Positions 1-9,868 of a stretch of 64,000 bases of DNA are shown here, piece by piece; the first letter of the stretch is position 1; every line of letters starts with the position of its first letter. The notes under the pieces are model-generated. The model made no database searches and was not told the DNA's origin. It saw nothing but the letters and a program-made list of their open reading frames with translations. Source of the DNA: Mesostigma viride. Lineage: Eukaryota > Streptophyta > Mesostigmatophyceae > Mesostigmatales > Mesostigmataceae. The stretch covers positions 1,420,590 to 1,484,589 of the forward strand of contig RPFO01000225.1 of the NCBI GenBank assembly GCA_009746045.1, written 5' to 3'. Both the position numbers and the translations under genes were made by a program.

Positions 1-169
1 TTGAGCTCAGTGGCTCAGGTGCCCCCATTCAAGTGGAGGGTCAAAGCTCCCTTGACAGGTGGTTACCCAGGACCCCAGTTCACTGTGGATATCCTGGGCC
101 ACCTGGCCTTACTGTTCAGTGGCAGTAAAGGCATGGGTGCTGTCATGTTGTCTAGTACAACGTGCTCAG

Positions 170-420
170 CACAGGTGCAGGATGAAATATTCCTGTCACC
201 TGTCACCAGGACTTCAGTCACCCATGTGCAGGGCAGGGGTGGCTGGTCTCACACGTTGTGCAGGTGCAATGTGGCCAGGTCCAGGATGTCATAGTCCTGT
301 CACCTGTCACTCGGACTTCAGCCCCCTCTGTGCAGGGCAGGGGTGGCTGGTCCTCACATGTTGTGCAGGTACAACATGGACAGTGCAGGGTGCAATAAAC
401 CTGTCCACTGTCACTCCTCA
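170..420. repeat. Degenerate tandem repeat, about 104-bp period
   Basis: The motif TCCTGTCACCTGTCAC recurs at about 191, 295 and (degenerate) 400, each time followed by a GTGCAGGGCAGGGGTGGCTGG-like segment. There are about three diverged copies. No coding gene is recognised in 1-1265; the reading frames there look incidental. Confidence 0.6.
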
Positions 421-892
421 GGTTGCAGGTAACCTGAGCTCAGTTGACCCAGCCTGGCTGGGTATTTTCTCTCTGAGTGGGCGATGATGATGGAACAACA
501 TGGAACCTCTTAAACGGTTACCTTGGCATTTTTTACAATGGCTCTCTTGGCTGGTGATGCACTCCCTGGATAGGCAGACAGGCATAGCTATCTCCCTTGT
601 GAGCTCGCGAGGAGGAGGAACTCCCCGGGCATGTTGAGCTAAACGTGATGCCATCACAAGTATTGCACGAGTTCTGGGGCCCATCTTTTTCAGTCCAGAT
701 GTTGCAGTATGGGTGTCAGTTGCTCAGCACCTCAGTCAGCTTGGAGTCAGTCTCCTAGCTGGGCAGGGTCAGGCTTGAAGTCGCTAGCCTTCAACCTGAA
801 AGGAAAACATAATGGGAGTTAGATGAGATGCTTAGGCTGACACACGGATTTCCGGCCTGCGCGCCGCGTATTGCCTACCGCGGCTGAGCGGG

Positions 893-934
893 ACACCTCA
901 GTACAGTACGGCAGGGTGTACGGTACTGAGGTGT
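893..934. repeat. Short inverted repeat
   Basis: Arms of 12 bp (ACACCTCAGTAC at 893-904 and GTACTGAGGTGT at 923-934) are perfect complements around an 18-nt loop. The function is unknown. The surrounding 850-1265 region has no recognised gene. Confidence 0.5.
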
Positions 935-1276
935 CATGTGGACCGATGTGCGGTTAGTGCCAGACTGTGCCTAGACTCTAGCTCGACCCGCCAGACCCGG
1001 TTATCCGGTTCTGACGGGCCGAGTGTAGCTGATGCTAGTGACGTGGTCGCATGGCATTGCAGTGTACAGTTGTCCACTGGTCGTGTGCTGCAGGTAGCAC
1101 CGCCATAGGCATATAGGCGTAGCACTGGGGAGTGCCGCAGCACCCGAGTTTGCCCAGACGTTCCATTCTGAGCCCTCAGCTTCCATTGCTCTCTCATTGT
1201 ATTATTGTAATACAATCATCATTCGCTTTCAGCTTCAGCAGTTGTTCGTCGTCCCTAGTCTCCATCCAACTCCTCC

Positions 1277-1888
1277 CACCCAAACTGGCAGCTCGGCTCG
1301 ACGGCACAGTTTACAGGATGCTCCGGCAGGTCCTTAATGTAGGTTTTTCCGAGCGTCCGTCATCAGAGTCTTTGTATCATGGCATGCCTCGTGTTTCGGA
1401 CGAGATTAGGCAGCGTAGGATAGCATTTGTAGGACACCTTGCCCGCACCAGCCAGGTCGACACCACCCTTGGTCTGGCCGGCCCCAGCGGCTTGGACAGC
1501 CAGGGCGGCACATTCTGACCTGGCCTGGCCCCAAGGACATTCCCAAAAGGGTAGGGAAACCTGTCACGAACTACGTTCAGATGTTGCTGGACGACCTAGT
1601 GGTCCCAGCCCAGTTTGAGCACCGCATCCACTCTCTCTCCCGTCTTTGGACTGCCATGCAGGACAAGACGCGGTGGAAGAAGATTGTCAAGGCGCACACG
1701 CCCGACCCTGTGGGCAAGCCACCTCCCCCCAAGCGGAGGAGGCGTTTTGATGAGTAGTGTAGTTAGGATTTTCTAGATCGAGTTAGGATAGTTCGATCAC
1801 GCGGCTTCCTCCACCCCATCCATCATGAAATATGTGCTACATGACCTCCCCACGGAGGCATGTTATAATTTAATTTAATTTTAATTTA
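1277..1888 (+). mobile_element. LINE F2, 5'-truncated 3' fragment
   Basis: Nearly identical to the 3' end of the full-length F2 element (about 14,550-15,167). It encodes the extreme C-terminus of the ORF2 protein (KLAARLDGTVYRMLRQVLNVG, then RQRRIAFVGHLART), with a frameshift near 1490, and a lysine/arginine-rich end (PKRRRRF). The 3' UTR carries the hairpin CTCCCCACGGAG and a TAATT-type tail at 1863-1888. It is a dead-on-arrival copy produced by truncated reverse transcription. Confidence 0.85.
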
Positions 1889-1889
1889 C

Positions 1890-1991
1890 TGGATGGATGG
1901 GTGCAAACAGTCCTACCGGTCTAATCTATCTACAACATCTATCTACAACAACTAGTCTAAGCTCTCTACCCTAGGGGACCTGTCTGGCGTA
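1890..1991 (-). mobile_element. LINE F1, 3' UTR fragment
   Basis: In reverse orientation this matches the F1 3' UTR seen at 9,370-9,460 (TAGATAGATGTTG repeats, GACCGGTAGGACTG, then CATC repeats). The terminal hairpin and AATT tail are missing because the F2 tail abuts the GGAT repeat directly. 1,992-2,198 is unassigned. Confidence 0.7.
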
Positions 1992-2208
1992 GGGATTGCG
2001 TTATTTTTGGAGGGGGGGAGGTGCTTCGCTTCATCCGGCCGCGCACGATGGCCGTTATGCTCGTGCCCCCAAGTGAAATCCGGAGCATGGCTTCGCGCAA
2101 TATGATGATGATAATGGCGGCACGTATGCCCGATTCCGAACCCGTTGTCGTCAGAAGTGATGACGTAAATTGCACTCAATTTAGCGCCGGTTCGTCATGG
2201 TAACCATA

Positions 2209-2393
2209 AAAAAATAAATAAATTATAATCCGTGGGGAGATCATGTAGCACATATTCCATGATGGGTGGGGTGGAGGGAAGCCGCGTGATCGAACTATCC
2301 TAACTCTAAGCTATCTAGTCTAGAAAAATCCTAACTACACTACTCATCAAAACGCCTCCTCCGCTTGGGGGGAGGGGGCTTGCCCACAGGGTC
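2209..2393 (-). mobile_element. LINE F2 tail copy with target-site duplication
   Basis: A 185-bp, heavily 5'-truncated F2 copy in reverse orientation. It has the F2 3' UTR and the last codons (RRRRF), with the tail at the left. It is flanked by the 10-bp direct repeat GGTAACCATA at 2199-2208 and 2394-2403, so it is a separate retrotransposition event. Confidence 0.8.
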
Positions 2394-2404
2394 GGTAACC
2401 ATAA

Positions 2405-2580
2405 TTAATTAATTAATTAATTAGGAACATCACTCCGTTGGGAGTCAATGTAGCACATATCCCTGAGAAGGGGCATATGGCTTTTAATACATTCTAGGCT
2501 ACTTCCTGCAAGGGTGGGAATGTAAGCGACCCTTGCTCTATAGGTGCACCAAGGCACCTGCACCCTCATAATCTTCACAC
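2405..2580 (-). mobile_element. ORF1-element B-type 3' UTR copy with TSD
   Basis: Reverse-orientation copy of the B-type 3' UTR (compare 21,250-21,420), with an AATT repeat tail at the left and the CTCCCAACGGAG hairpin. It is flanked by TAACCATAA at 2396-2404 and 2581-2589. This insertion used the same target bases as the neighbouring F2 copy. Confidence 0.75.
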
Positions 2581-2629
2581 TAACCATAAGTCATAACTTA
2601 TCGAGGTAACCATAAGTCATAACTTATCG
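2581..2629. repeat. 26-bp tandem repeat at insertion target
   Basis: TAACCATAAGTCATAACTTA occurs at 2581 and again at 2607, a tandem duplication of the target of several LINE insertions. The last 11 bp (2619-2629) are the left TSD of the F1 element that follows. Confidence 0.75.
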
Positions 2630-4967
2630 CCTGGCTGCCCGCACCCTCCCCACCTTGCCTCCGCGTCGGCAGCTTGCTGTCCACCGTCACGCACCGACAG
2701 TGGTCGCCGCCAGGCAGATGCTCCGCCGCAACAGAGATCCGATCGCCAAACCTGGGCTGCAAGCAGCTCTGAGGGCCGCCTACGAGCAGGCTGAGAAGGC
2801 AGATGCTCAGCAGATGGTCAAGGACCTGCGCAGCTGCCAGCAGAAGCATGACGGCAAGGGGGCCTGGTTCTGGTACAAGCGCCTCGGGCACCCGGACGGC
2901 CTCGGCCGGCCCCACCGCCACGACGTCCCCGGCGCCCCAGCCAAGCGGCTTCGTACCTGGGCCACGGCCACGGCCGAGGTCGTGGGGACAGCTGTGCCGC
3001 CCCCACCCCTGCTCCCAGCCGCCGCCGCCCGCCCGGCCGCCCTGGCCGGCCCCGCTGGGCCCCTGCCCCGCCTAGGTCAGCGGCGGACTACCTAGTCCCC
3101 CGCTGGTCGGCCCACTTGGCGACCCGTCTGACATGCCTCCTTTCACCTCTCGCGAGGTCACGGAGGCGGTCCAGCGCGTGCGTTATGACGCAGCCACCGG
3201 CTCTGACGAGATTCCGGCCGCAGTTGTAAAACTTGCAGCCGAATTCGAGGACACCGGTGTTATGCTGCTCTTCCGGGACATCTGCAACCGCCTTCTGCTG
3301 TCGTCGCAACCACCTCCAGCGGCCTGGCAACACAGTTTTCGCACGATGCTGTACAAGAACAAGGGGTCGCCTGCCGACCCCGGCAACTACAGAGGGGTGT
3401 GCATTCAAATTGCCCCCCTCAAGCTTCTTATGCGGCTCATCCTGAACCGTCTGCGCATGGCCCTGGACGGTCACCTCAGCGAGACTCAGCACGGCTTCCG
3501 TTCAGGTCGCAACACAGTACAGGCGCTCTTCGCTACTCGCCGCCTGGTGGAGGAACTGCAACGCCTTCAGCCTGGTGAGTCCCCTTTGCACCTTGTGCTG
3601 GTGGACTTCATCAAAGCCTTCGATTCGGTTTTCTGGCCTGCGCTTTGGGACATCCTCGAGCTGTTCCGGATCCCCCGCCCCCTGATTGCTGTCATCCGCA
3701 ACCTGTATGAAGGGTCCACCACTTCGGTGCGCACTTCTTACGGGACCACGCCCCCATGCCCTTTACAGAAGGGTGTGTGGCAGGGCTGCGTGCTGTCGCC
3801 CTACCTGTTCATTATTGTTGTCGAATACGTAATGATTCAGGCGCGCCAGCGATTTGCCCGCATCGTGGGCAGGGAACCAGGAGTGCAGGTTGCTAACAAA
3901 TTCTGGCATGGCGGTGCGGACACGGAGATTCGGCTAGCAGACATCATTTACGCAGACGACACCACCCTCTTCGAGGACACTGAGCACGTGCAGACATGGC
4001 TTGACTGCCTGGCTCTCGAGGCCCGTGCAGTGGGGCTTGAGGTCAGCAAGAAGACAGAGGCCCTGGCGGTTGGGCTCACCAACCCACCGCCGCCCCTCTA
4101 TCTCCTAGACGGCTCTCGAGTCCTGTATCGGGACCGCGTTAAGCTGCTGGGCAGCCTGCTCCCCAGCTGCGAGGTTGATGTGGACCATCGCATCTCCCTC
4201 GCCTGGCACGCTTTACGTCAGTACCGGGCCCTGTGGCGCAAGCCCCTGGGCAAGATCGAGAAACAGGACCTGTTCAAGGTCCTCGTCCTTCCTGTTCTCA
4301 CGTATGGCGCCGAGACGTGGACCCTCACCGCCGACCTGGCCCGCAAGCTGGATGGCGCGGTCACCAGCATGCTGCGTTCCATTTTCAGAGTAGGATATGC
4401 TGCTCATGTCCGCAATGAGGACCTGTACCAGGGCATGCCCTATATCACCAGCACCATTAAGCAACGCCGCCTGCAGCTTGTAGGGCACCTAGCTCGCACC
4501 AATCAGGTAGACACCTCACGTGCCCCCCCCGCAGGACTGCGACCAGCCCAGCCTGGCCGGCACCTCCTGACGTGGGCTGGGCCTAGTGATGTTAGACGCC
4601 GCAAGGCCCGTACCTTCAAGGAACAGCTAGTATCTAGAGGAGATGGGGGGCCTCGGCCTCTCCGTGATTTGGAAGAAGATGATGGACAAGGCCAAGTGGG
4701 CCCAGGTCATAGAGGACAATGAGCCCCCCCCAGTGGGGAAGCGCCCGCGTGTGCAATCCCGCGGGAGACACGCCAGATAGCTCCCCCTCGGGCAGCGTGC
4801 GGCTGCCTAGATAGATGTTGTAGTTGCTGTTAGATAGATGTAGTATGTAGCCAATGTAGATAGATTAGACCGGTAGGAATGTTTGCACCCATCCATCCAT
4901 CCATCGGGGTTAATGCTCCGTGACTCCCCAACGGGAGCACGAGTCTAATTAATTAATTAATTAATTA
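2630..4967 (+). mobile_element. LINE F1 element, 5'-truncated (ORF2-only family)
   Basis: APE-class non-LTR retrotransposon copy of 2,338 bp, lacking the endonuclease end. It starts in the linker between endonuclease and RT, contains the RT frame (3133-4722), and has a 3' UTR with a CATC microsatellite (4,890-4,905), then a hairpin-forming segment (4914-4944) and an AATT repeat tail. The 11-bp direct repeat ATAACTTATCG flanks it at 2619-2629 and 4968-4978. The short UTRs, microsatellite-like tail and C-terminal RRLQLVGHLART-type motif fit an RTE-like or L1-related clade. The clade call is inference. Confidence 0.88.
3133..4722 (+). pseudogene. LINE F1 ORF2 remnant: reverse transcriptase
   Basis: Encodes the RT that copies LINE RNA at a nicked target. 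The 529-residue frame contains the RT blocks in order: PGNYRGVCIQ, HGFRSGRNT, the first catalytic Asp in LVDFIKAFDS, GVWQGCVLSPYLF and the YADD box in DIIYADDTTLF. The thumb (KLLGSLLP) and the C-terminal motif KQRRLQLVGHLART follow. The N-terminal endonuclease is missing through 5' truncation, and the linker at 2655-3095 is in another frame. After about 4,625 the frame departs from the sister copy at 8.5-9.2 kb ([13 protein letters not shown]), so the tail is frameshifted. Domain identity is secure; the copy is probably not functional. Confidence 0.85.
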
Positions 4968-5010
4968 ATAACTTATCGATTGAATACGGAATATTTAGTT
5001 TATGTACATT

Positions 5011-5118
5011 AATTAATTAATTAATTAATTAGACTCGTGCTCCCGGCGTTGGGGAGTCACGGAGCATTAACCCCGATGGATGGATGGATGGGTGCAACCA
5101 GTCCTACCGGTCTAATCT
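5011..5118 (-). mobile_element. LINE F1 tail fragment
   Basis: Reverse-orientation F1 3' end: AATT tail, terminal hairpin, GGAT repeat and the CCTACCGGTCTAAT segment. It forms the left end of the 1,030-bp duplicated unit and is copied again at 6,050-6,148. Confidence 0.8.
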
Positions 5119-5345
5119 TATCAAGGAGACAACCAGCGCAGGCCAGAAATCGGGAGAATCCGGACCATGGTAGCTCGAGCCTGCCGTTATCTTTTCCGCG
5201 TGTTCGAGTCGTTCAGGATGATGAAGATGAATGGTGATGGAAATGTGTATCCTTGTGCATTGAAATTATGGCTGGCTTACGTGTAGAGCGACTAGATGAC
5301 CTAGACGGTGGGGCCGGAAACAGCATGCTTGATCAGGGCGTGTGT
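5119..5345 (+). repeat. Dispersed repeat family (copy 1)
   Basis: A segment starting ATCAAGGAGACAACC and running through GAAATCGGGAGAATCCGG. It recurs at 6,149-6,375, at 9,624-9,774 (lacking an internal stretch of about 85 bp) and in reverse at about 15,370-15,515. It has no coding content and is an unidentified interspersed repeat. Confidence 0.7.
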
Positions 5346-5485
5346 TTCGAGCCTAACTGGCCGGGAGTGTCTAGTGGTGAGCACAATTGCTGCGATCGCT
5401 CTCCCACCATTTACGAGGAAATACCCGCAAATGGAAAACCACTGAAAAGGTAGCTAGTCAGTCATCACGTTAGCCATGCCATGAT

Positions 5486-5927
5486 TCCAAACGTCCAAGA
5501 ACTGCACACGGTGCAAAGGCAAAAAGCCGGAGGACAGCACTTTCTTTTATGTATTTTAGGCTTGGCTCTTCAGTCTTCACTAACTTGTTTCATCAGTGTT
5601 CCAAACTTTGGTTTGAGCACCTTATTTTTGATGAGTCAACAAGGTTACGGCCCGGCGGGCCCGCTGAGCCGGGTAGGCACCTCCTCAGTCACGTGGGACG
5701 GGCCCTTCCAAACGTCCAAGAACTGCACGCGGTGCAAAGGCAAAAAGCCGGAGGACAGCACTTTCTTTTATGTACATTAGGCTTGGCTCTTCAGTCTTCA
5801 CTAACTTGTTTCATCAATGTTCCAAACTTTGGTTTGAGCACCTTATTTTTGATGAGTCAACAAGGTTACGGCCCGGCGGGCCCGCTGAGCCGGGTAGGCA
5901 CCTCCTCAGTCACGTGGGACGGGCCCC
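5486..5927. repeat. 221-bp sub-repeat pair
   Basis: Two near-identical 221-bp units (5486-5706, 5707-5927) lie inside the 1,030-bp duplication, so four copies exist in all (also 6516-6957). In one frame each unit can encode KNCTRCKGKKPEDSTFF, a CxxC-like stretch, but the frames are short and start variably. I do not call a gene. Confidence 0.8.
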
Positions 5928-7104
5928 GGCTCAGCGACCGAAGCCCGGCGGGAACACGAGCTTACCTAATTATGATGGGTGTGCCAGGGGTGTGCCACCA
6001 TTTCTGTCATACACAAAACGTAAAAAGAGCAATACAAAATCGTGACCTAATTAATTAATTAGACTCGTGCTCCCGGCGTTGGGGAGTCACGGAGCATTAA
6101 CCCCGATGGATGGATGGATGGGTGCAACCAGTCCTACCGGTCTAATCTTATCAAGGAGACAACCAGCGCAGGCCAGAAATCGGGAGAATCCGGACCATGG
6201 TAGCTCGAGCCTGCCGTTATCTTTTCCGCGTGTTCGAGTCGTTCAGGATGATGAAGATGAATGGTGATGGAAATGTGTATCCTTGTGCATTGAAATTATG
6301 GCTGGCTTACGTGTAGAGCGACTAGATGACCTAGACGGTGGGGCCGGAAACAGCATGCTTGATCAGGGCGTGTGTTTCGAGCCTAACTGGCCGGGAGTGT
6401 CTAGTGGTGAGCACAATTGCTGCGATCGCTCTCCCACCATTTACGAGGAAATACCCGCAAATGGAAAACCACTGAAAAGGTAGCTAGTCAGTCATCACGT
6501 TAGCCATGCCATGATTCCAAACGTCCAAGAACTGCACACGGTGCAAAGGCAAAAAGCCGGAGGACAGCACTTTCTTTTATGTATTTTAGGCTTGGCTCTT
6601 CAGTCTTCACTAACTTGTTTCATCAGTGTTCCAAACTTTGGTTTGAGCACCTTATTTTTGATGAGTCAACAAGGTTACGGCCCGGCGGGCCCGCTGAGCC
6701 GGGTAGGCACCTCCTCAGTCACGTGGGACGGGCCCTTCCAAACGTCCAAGAACTGCACACGGTGCAAAGGCAAAAAGCCGGAGGACAGCACTTTCTTTTA
6801 TGTACATTAGGCTTGGCTCTTCAGTCTTCACTAACTTGTTTCATCAATGTTCCAAACTTTGGTTTGAGCACCTTATTTTTGATGAGTCAACAAGGTTACG
6901 GCCCGGCGGGCCCGCTGAGCCGGGTAGGCGCCTCCTCAGTCACGTGGGACGGGCCCCGGCTCGGCGACCGAAGCCCGGCGGGAACACGAGCTTACCTAAT
7001 TATGATGGGTGTGCCAGGGGTGTGCCACCATTTCTGTCATACACAAAACGTAAAAAGAGCAATACAAAATCGTGACCTATGAAGTTAAGGTGAAGCTTAA
7101 AAAT

Positions 7105-7177
7105 TGAGGCCAAACTGGATTGAACAGCTGACCTTCAGATCTTCAGTCTGACGCTCTACCAACTGAGCTATAGCCCC
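7105..7177 (-). tRNA. tRNA-Phe (GAA), copy 1
   Basis: Read on the minus strand from 7177, the 73 nt fold as a cloverleaf. The acceptor pairs GGGGCTA with TGGCCTC (two G-U pairs), with discriminator A. The D arm is AGCTCAGTTGGTAGAGC, the anticodon stem TCAGA/TCTGA around CTGAAGA gives anticodon GAA, and the T arm is AGCTG-TTCAATC-CAGTT. There is no intron. It decodes Phe UUC/UUU. CCA is not encoded, as expected for eukaryotes. Confidence 0.93.
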
Positions 7178-7233
7178 ATTGTCAGCCACGTGGCACATTT
7201 ACGTGGCTCGCGTGCGCCAAAGGCAAAAGAGCT

Positions 7234-7306
7234 TGAGGCCAAACTGGATTGAACAGCTGACCTTCAGATCTTCAGTCTGACGCTCTACCAACTGAGCTAT
7301 AGCCCC
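7234..7306 (-). tRNA. tRNA-Phe (GAA), copy 2
   Basis: Sequence-identical second copy 129 bp away, separated by a 56-bp spacer (7178-7233). Same cloverleaf and GAA anticodon. A recent local duplication of a functional-looking gene. Confidence 0.93.
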
Positions 7307-8450
7307 AAGAAATTGCGTGGCGTCGCTGCCTTTTTGTCGTTATATAAATACGTCAAATCTTTTTGTCGCAAGACTTGCGATCGACAATCGCCAAAGAAGT
7401 TTCCCTGACAGTCCGGGCCTTGTACAGGTTTATGACGGGATTGTCCGATTATATTATTTTTCTCTATTTTTGCGTTGGCACTCGCCACAAAGCTCGTTCT
7501 ACGCAAACCATACCAGGCCGCGCGTAAACAGGGACTTGCATCCGCTTGTGGCAGTTTTATACATCGACCCATTTTCGTGCCATAGACTTGCGCTGCGGAC
7601 ATCTTCCAGTCATGTTGAGTGAGGCAGTCATACGTTGACGGAGGAGGAGGGGAGAGGGATTTGGGGGATTAGGCAGGATTAATGGCATCAATAAACTTGC
7701 CCTAGTGCCGGGCACCTGTTATCTATCTTTCGGCATACCTTGATGTCTGCCGTTTCAATGCACCCGGCCGGGAGCTTCAGTTACCGCATCTATAGTCGCA
7801 AAGCTTGTTCATCCCTTAGCAGGCGCATGAAAGACACGTTTTTTACAACTTGATTGAATGCCATGAGTCGTCCTGTGCGTGGTTGTCAATGACACGTAGG
7901 TACTGACAATCCGCCTTACTTACCACTTGCTAGCTTGGTAACCGTCGGGAGTATGTACGTGCCCTGCTGAATGCATGTCACGGATGCTCTACAACTATCA
8001 AGTTGCAGTCACAGATTCTGTAGTACTGAAGCGAACACCTGTAGTAATACTGATGCCATCACATGCCATCTGGCCAGGCAACCTGGCTCACCCCCATCCC
8101 CCCTCCCCCTTCGCTTTATGTGTGTGGCTCCTTCCCCCCCACTCCTTTCCCCTTGCTATTATTTAGACACGCCTGCCTTGCTGGGTTTGCAGCGAAACGT
8201 CTGAAATTTGTATGCGGGTCGAGCTCATTGAACCGGTGAAGAAGGTCTGAAATCATAGTTAGGATGTGACATAGTGTCTGACAGTAGCAGCACCTGCAGG
8301 CGTATTCATAAGACTGAGTTTTGAGCAGCTAGCCTTAAAGCTATGAGGATTGGCCTGGCCGCATCCACGATCTACCTGTGTTTGCACTACCCAAGATGCC
8401 GATCGACGGAATATGTATGGTATGGCTCCTTTGCGCTGTCAAGCCCTTGC
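7307..8450. other. No recognised gene
   Basis: About 1.1 kb with only short, unrelated reading frames and no protein family, hairpin array or element end that I recognise. Confidence 0.5.
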
Positions 8451-9530
8451 CAGATGTGGCTTGACTGCCTGGCTATCGAGGCCCGCGCAGTGGGGCTTGA
8501 GGTCAGCAAGAGGACAGAGGCTCTGGCGATTGGGCTCACTCATCCACCGCCCGCCCTCTTTCTCCTTGATGGCTCACGAGTCCTGTGTCGGGACCGCGTC
8601 CAGTTGCTGGGCAGCCTCCTCCCCAGCTGCGAGGCTGATGTGGACCACCGCATCTCCCTCGCCTGGCACACTTTACGTCAATACCGGGCCCTGTGGCGCA
8701 AGCCCCTGGGCAAGATAGAGAAACAGGACCTGTTCAAGGTCCTCGTCCTCCATGTTCTTACGTACGGGGCCGGGACGTGGACCCTCACCGCCGACCTGGC
8801 CTGCAAGCTGGACGGCGCGGTCACCAACATGCTGCGCTCCATTTTTCGTGTAGGCTAGACTGCTCATGTTTGCAATGAGGACCTGTACCTCGGCATGCCA
8901 TACATCACCAGCACCATTAAGCAGCGGCGCCTGCAGCTAGTAGGGCACTTCGCTCGCACCAACCAGGTAGACACCTCACGTGGCCCCTCTACGGGGCTGC
9001 GCCCAGCTCAGCCTGGCCGGCACCTCCTTACGTGGGCCGGGCCCCGCAATGCTCGCCGCCGCATGGCCCGCACCTTCAAAGAACAGCTAGTAGCAGACAT
9101 GGGGGGGCTAGGCCTCTCCGTGATTTGGATTAACAAGATGATGGACAAGGCCAAGTGGGCCCAGGTTATAGAGGACAACGAAGCCCCTCCCGTGGGGAAG
9201 CGCCCGCGTGTGCAAACATATGGGAGCAAAATTGGTGCGAGAGGTCCCCAGTTCGATTCCGGTCAGATTCATCTGCAGATCGCGTTTTTCCGCGTTTTCC
9301 GCGGCCCGGCACTGACCGCAAATGGTTTTCACCTTTGCGGAGTGTCTGATCAGAATATGGGAGGCACGCCAGACAGGTCCCCTAGGGTAGAGAGCTTATA
9401 CTAGTTGTTGTAGATAGATGTTGTAGATAGATTAGACCGGTAGGACTGTTTGCACCCGTCCATCCATCCATCGGGGTTAATTAATGCTCCGTGACTCCCC
9501 AACGGCCCGAGCACGAGTCTACTGAAAGAA
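8451..9530 (+). mobile_element. LINE F1, 5'-truncated, interrupted by a SINE
   Basis: Matches F1 from just after the YADD box (WLDCLAIEARAVGLEVS) to the 3' tail. The ORF2 C-terminus is broken by an in-frame TAG at 8856-8858 and by the SINE at 9227-9354. It keeps the C-terminal [13 protein letters not shown] segment that element 1 lost. The 3' UTR has TAGATAGATG repeats, the CATC tract and a terminal hairpin with a short insertion (AACGGCCCGAGCACGAGT). Confidence 0.85.
9227..9354 (+). mobile_element. SINE-like element, 128 bp
   Basis: A 128-bp insertion in an F1 copy, flanked by the 9-bp duplication ATATGGGAG (9218-9226 and 9355-9363). Its first half has a tRNA T-arm/B-box-like stretch (CAGTTCGATTCC at 9250-9261). 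Its second half folds into a hairpin: GGCACT pairs with AGTGTC, CGCAAA with TTTGCG and GGT with ACC. It ends exactly in TGATCAGA. No A box is seen, so it is probably 5'-truncated. A second truncated copy at 43,175-43,224 has the same 3' end. Confidence 0.75.
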
Positions 9531-9623
9531 TTGATTAATTATCCATTAATACTATCCATGTTGAGACAAGTTTGTGACGTGGACAAACATGGCGGGTATG
9601 CAGCCAGTCTTGAGCGTCCTACA

Positions 9624-9774
9624 TATCAATGAGACCACCAGCCCAGGCCAGAAATCGGGAGAATCCGGACCATGGTAGCCATTGAAATTATGGCTGGCTT
9701 ACGCATAACGACTAGATGACCTAGACGGTGGGGCTGGAAACATCGTGCTTGATCAGGACGTGTGTTTCGAGTTA
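9624..9774 (+). repeat. Dispersed repeat family (copy 3, internally shorter)
   Basis: Matches 5,121-5,345 without about 85 bp. Its right part was the landing site of the full-length F2 LINE. Confidence 0.7.
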
Positions 9775-9868
9775 CATATGGTCAAGATAGGTAGACAACC
9801 TTCCTCGTCGGCTCGCGGCTAACAGGCTTCGGAGACAGCCTCTAAACAGTCCCGGCCGTTCCACTACC

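Larger units (their letters stand above)
5031..7078. repeat. Tandem duplication, 1,030-bp period
   Basis: 5031-6048 and 6061-7078 are almost identical; I see only about three substitutions (for example near 5,726/6,756, 5,899/6,929 and 5,936/6,966). The copies are separated by an AATTAATTAATT tract and the first is preceded by a longer one, so unequal exchange between AATT tracts could have made the duplication. Each unit holds an F1 tail, a dispersed repeat and two 221-bp sub-repeats. No gene is recognised. Confidence 0.92.
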
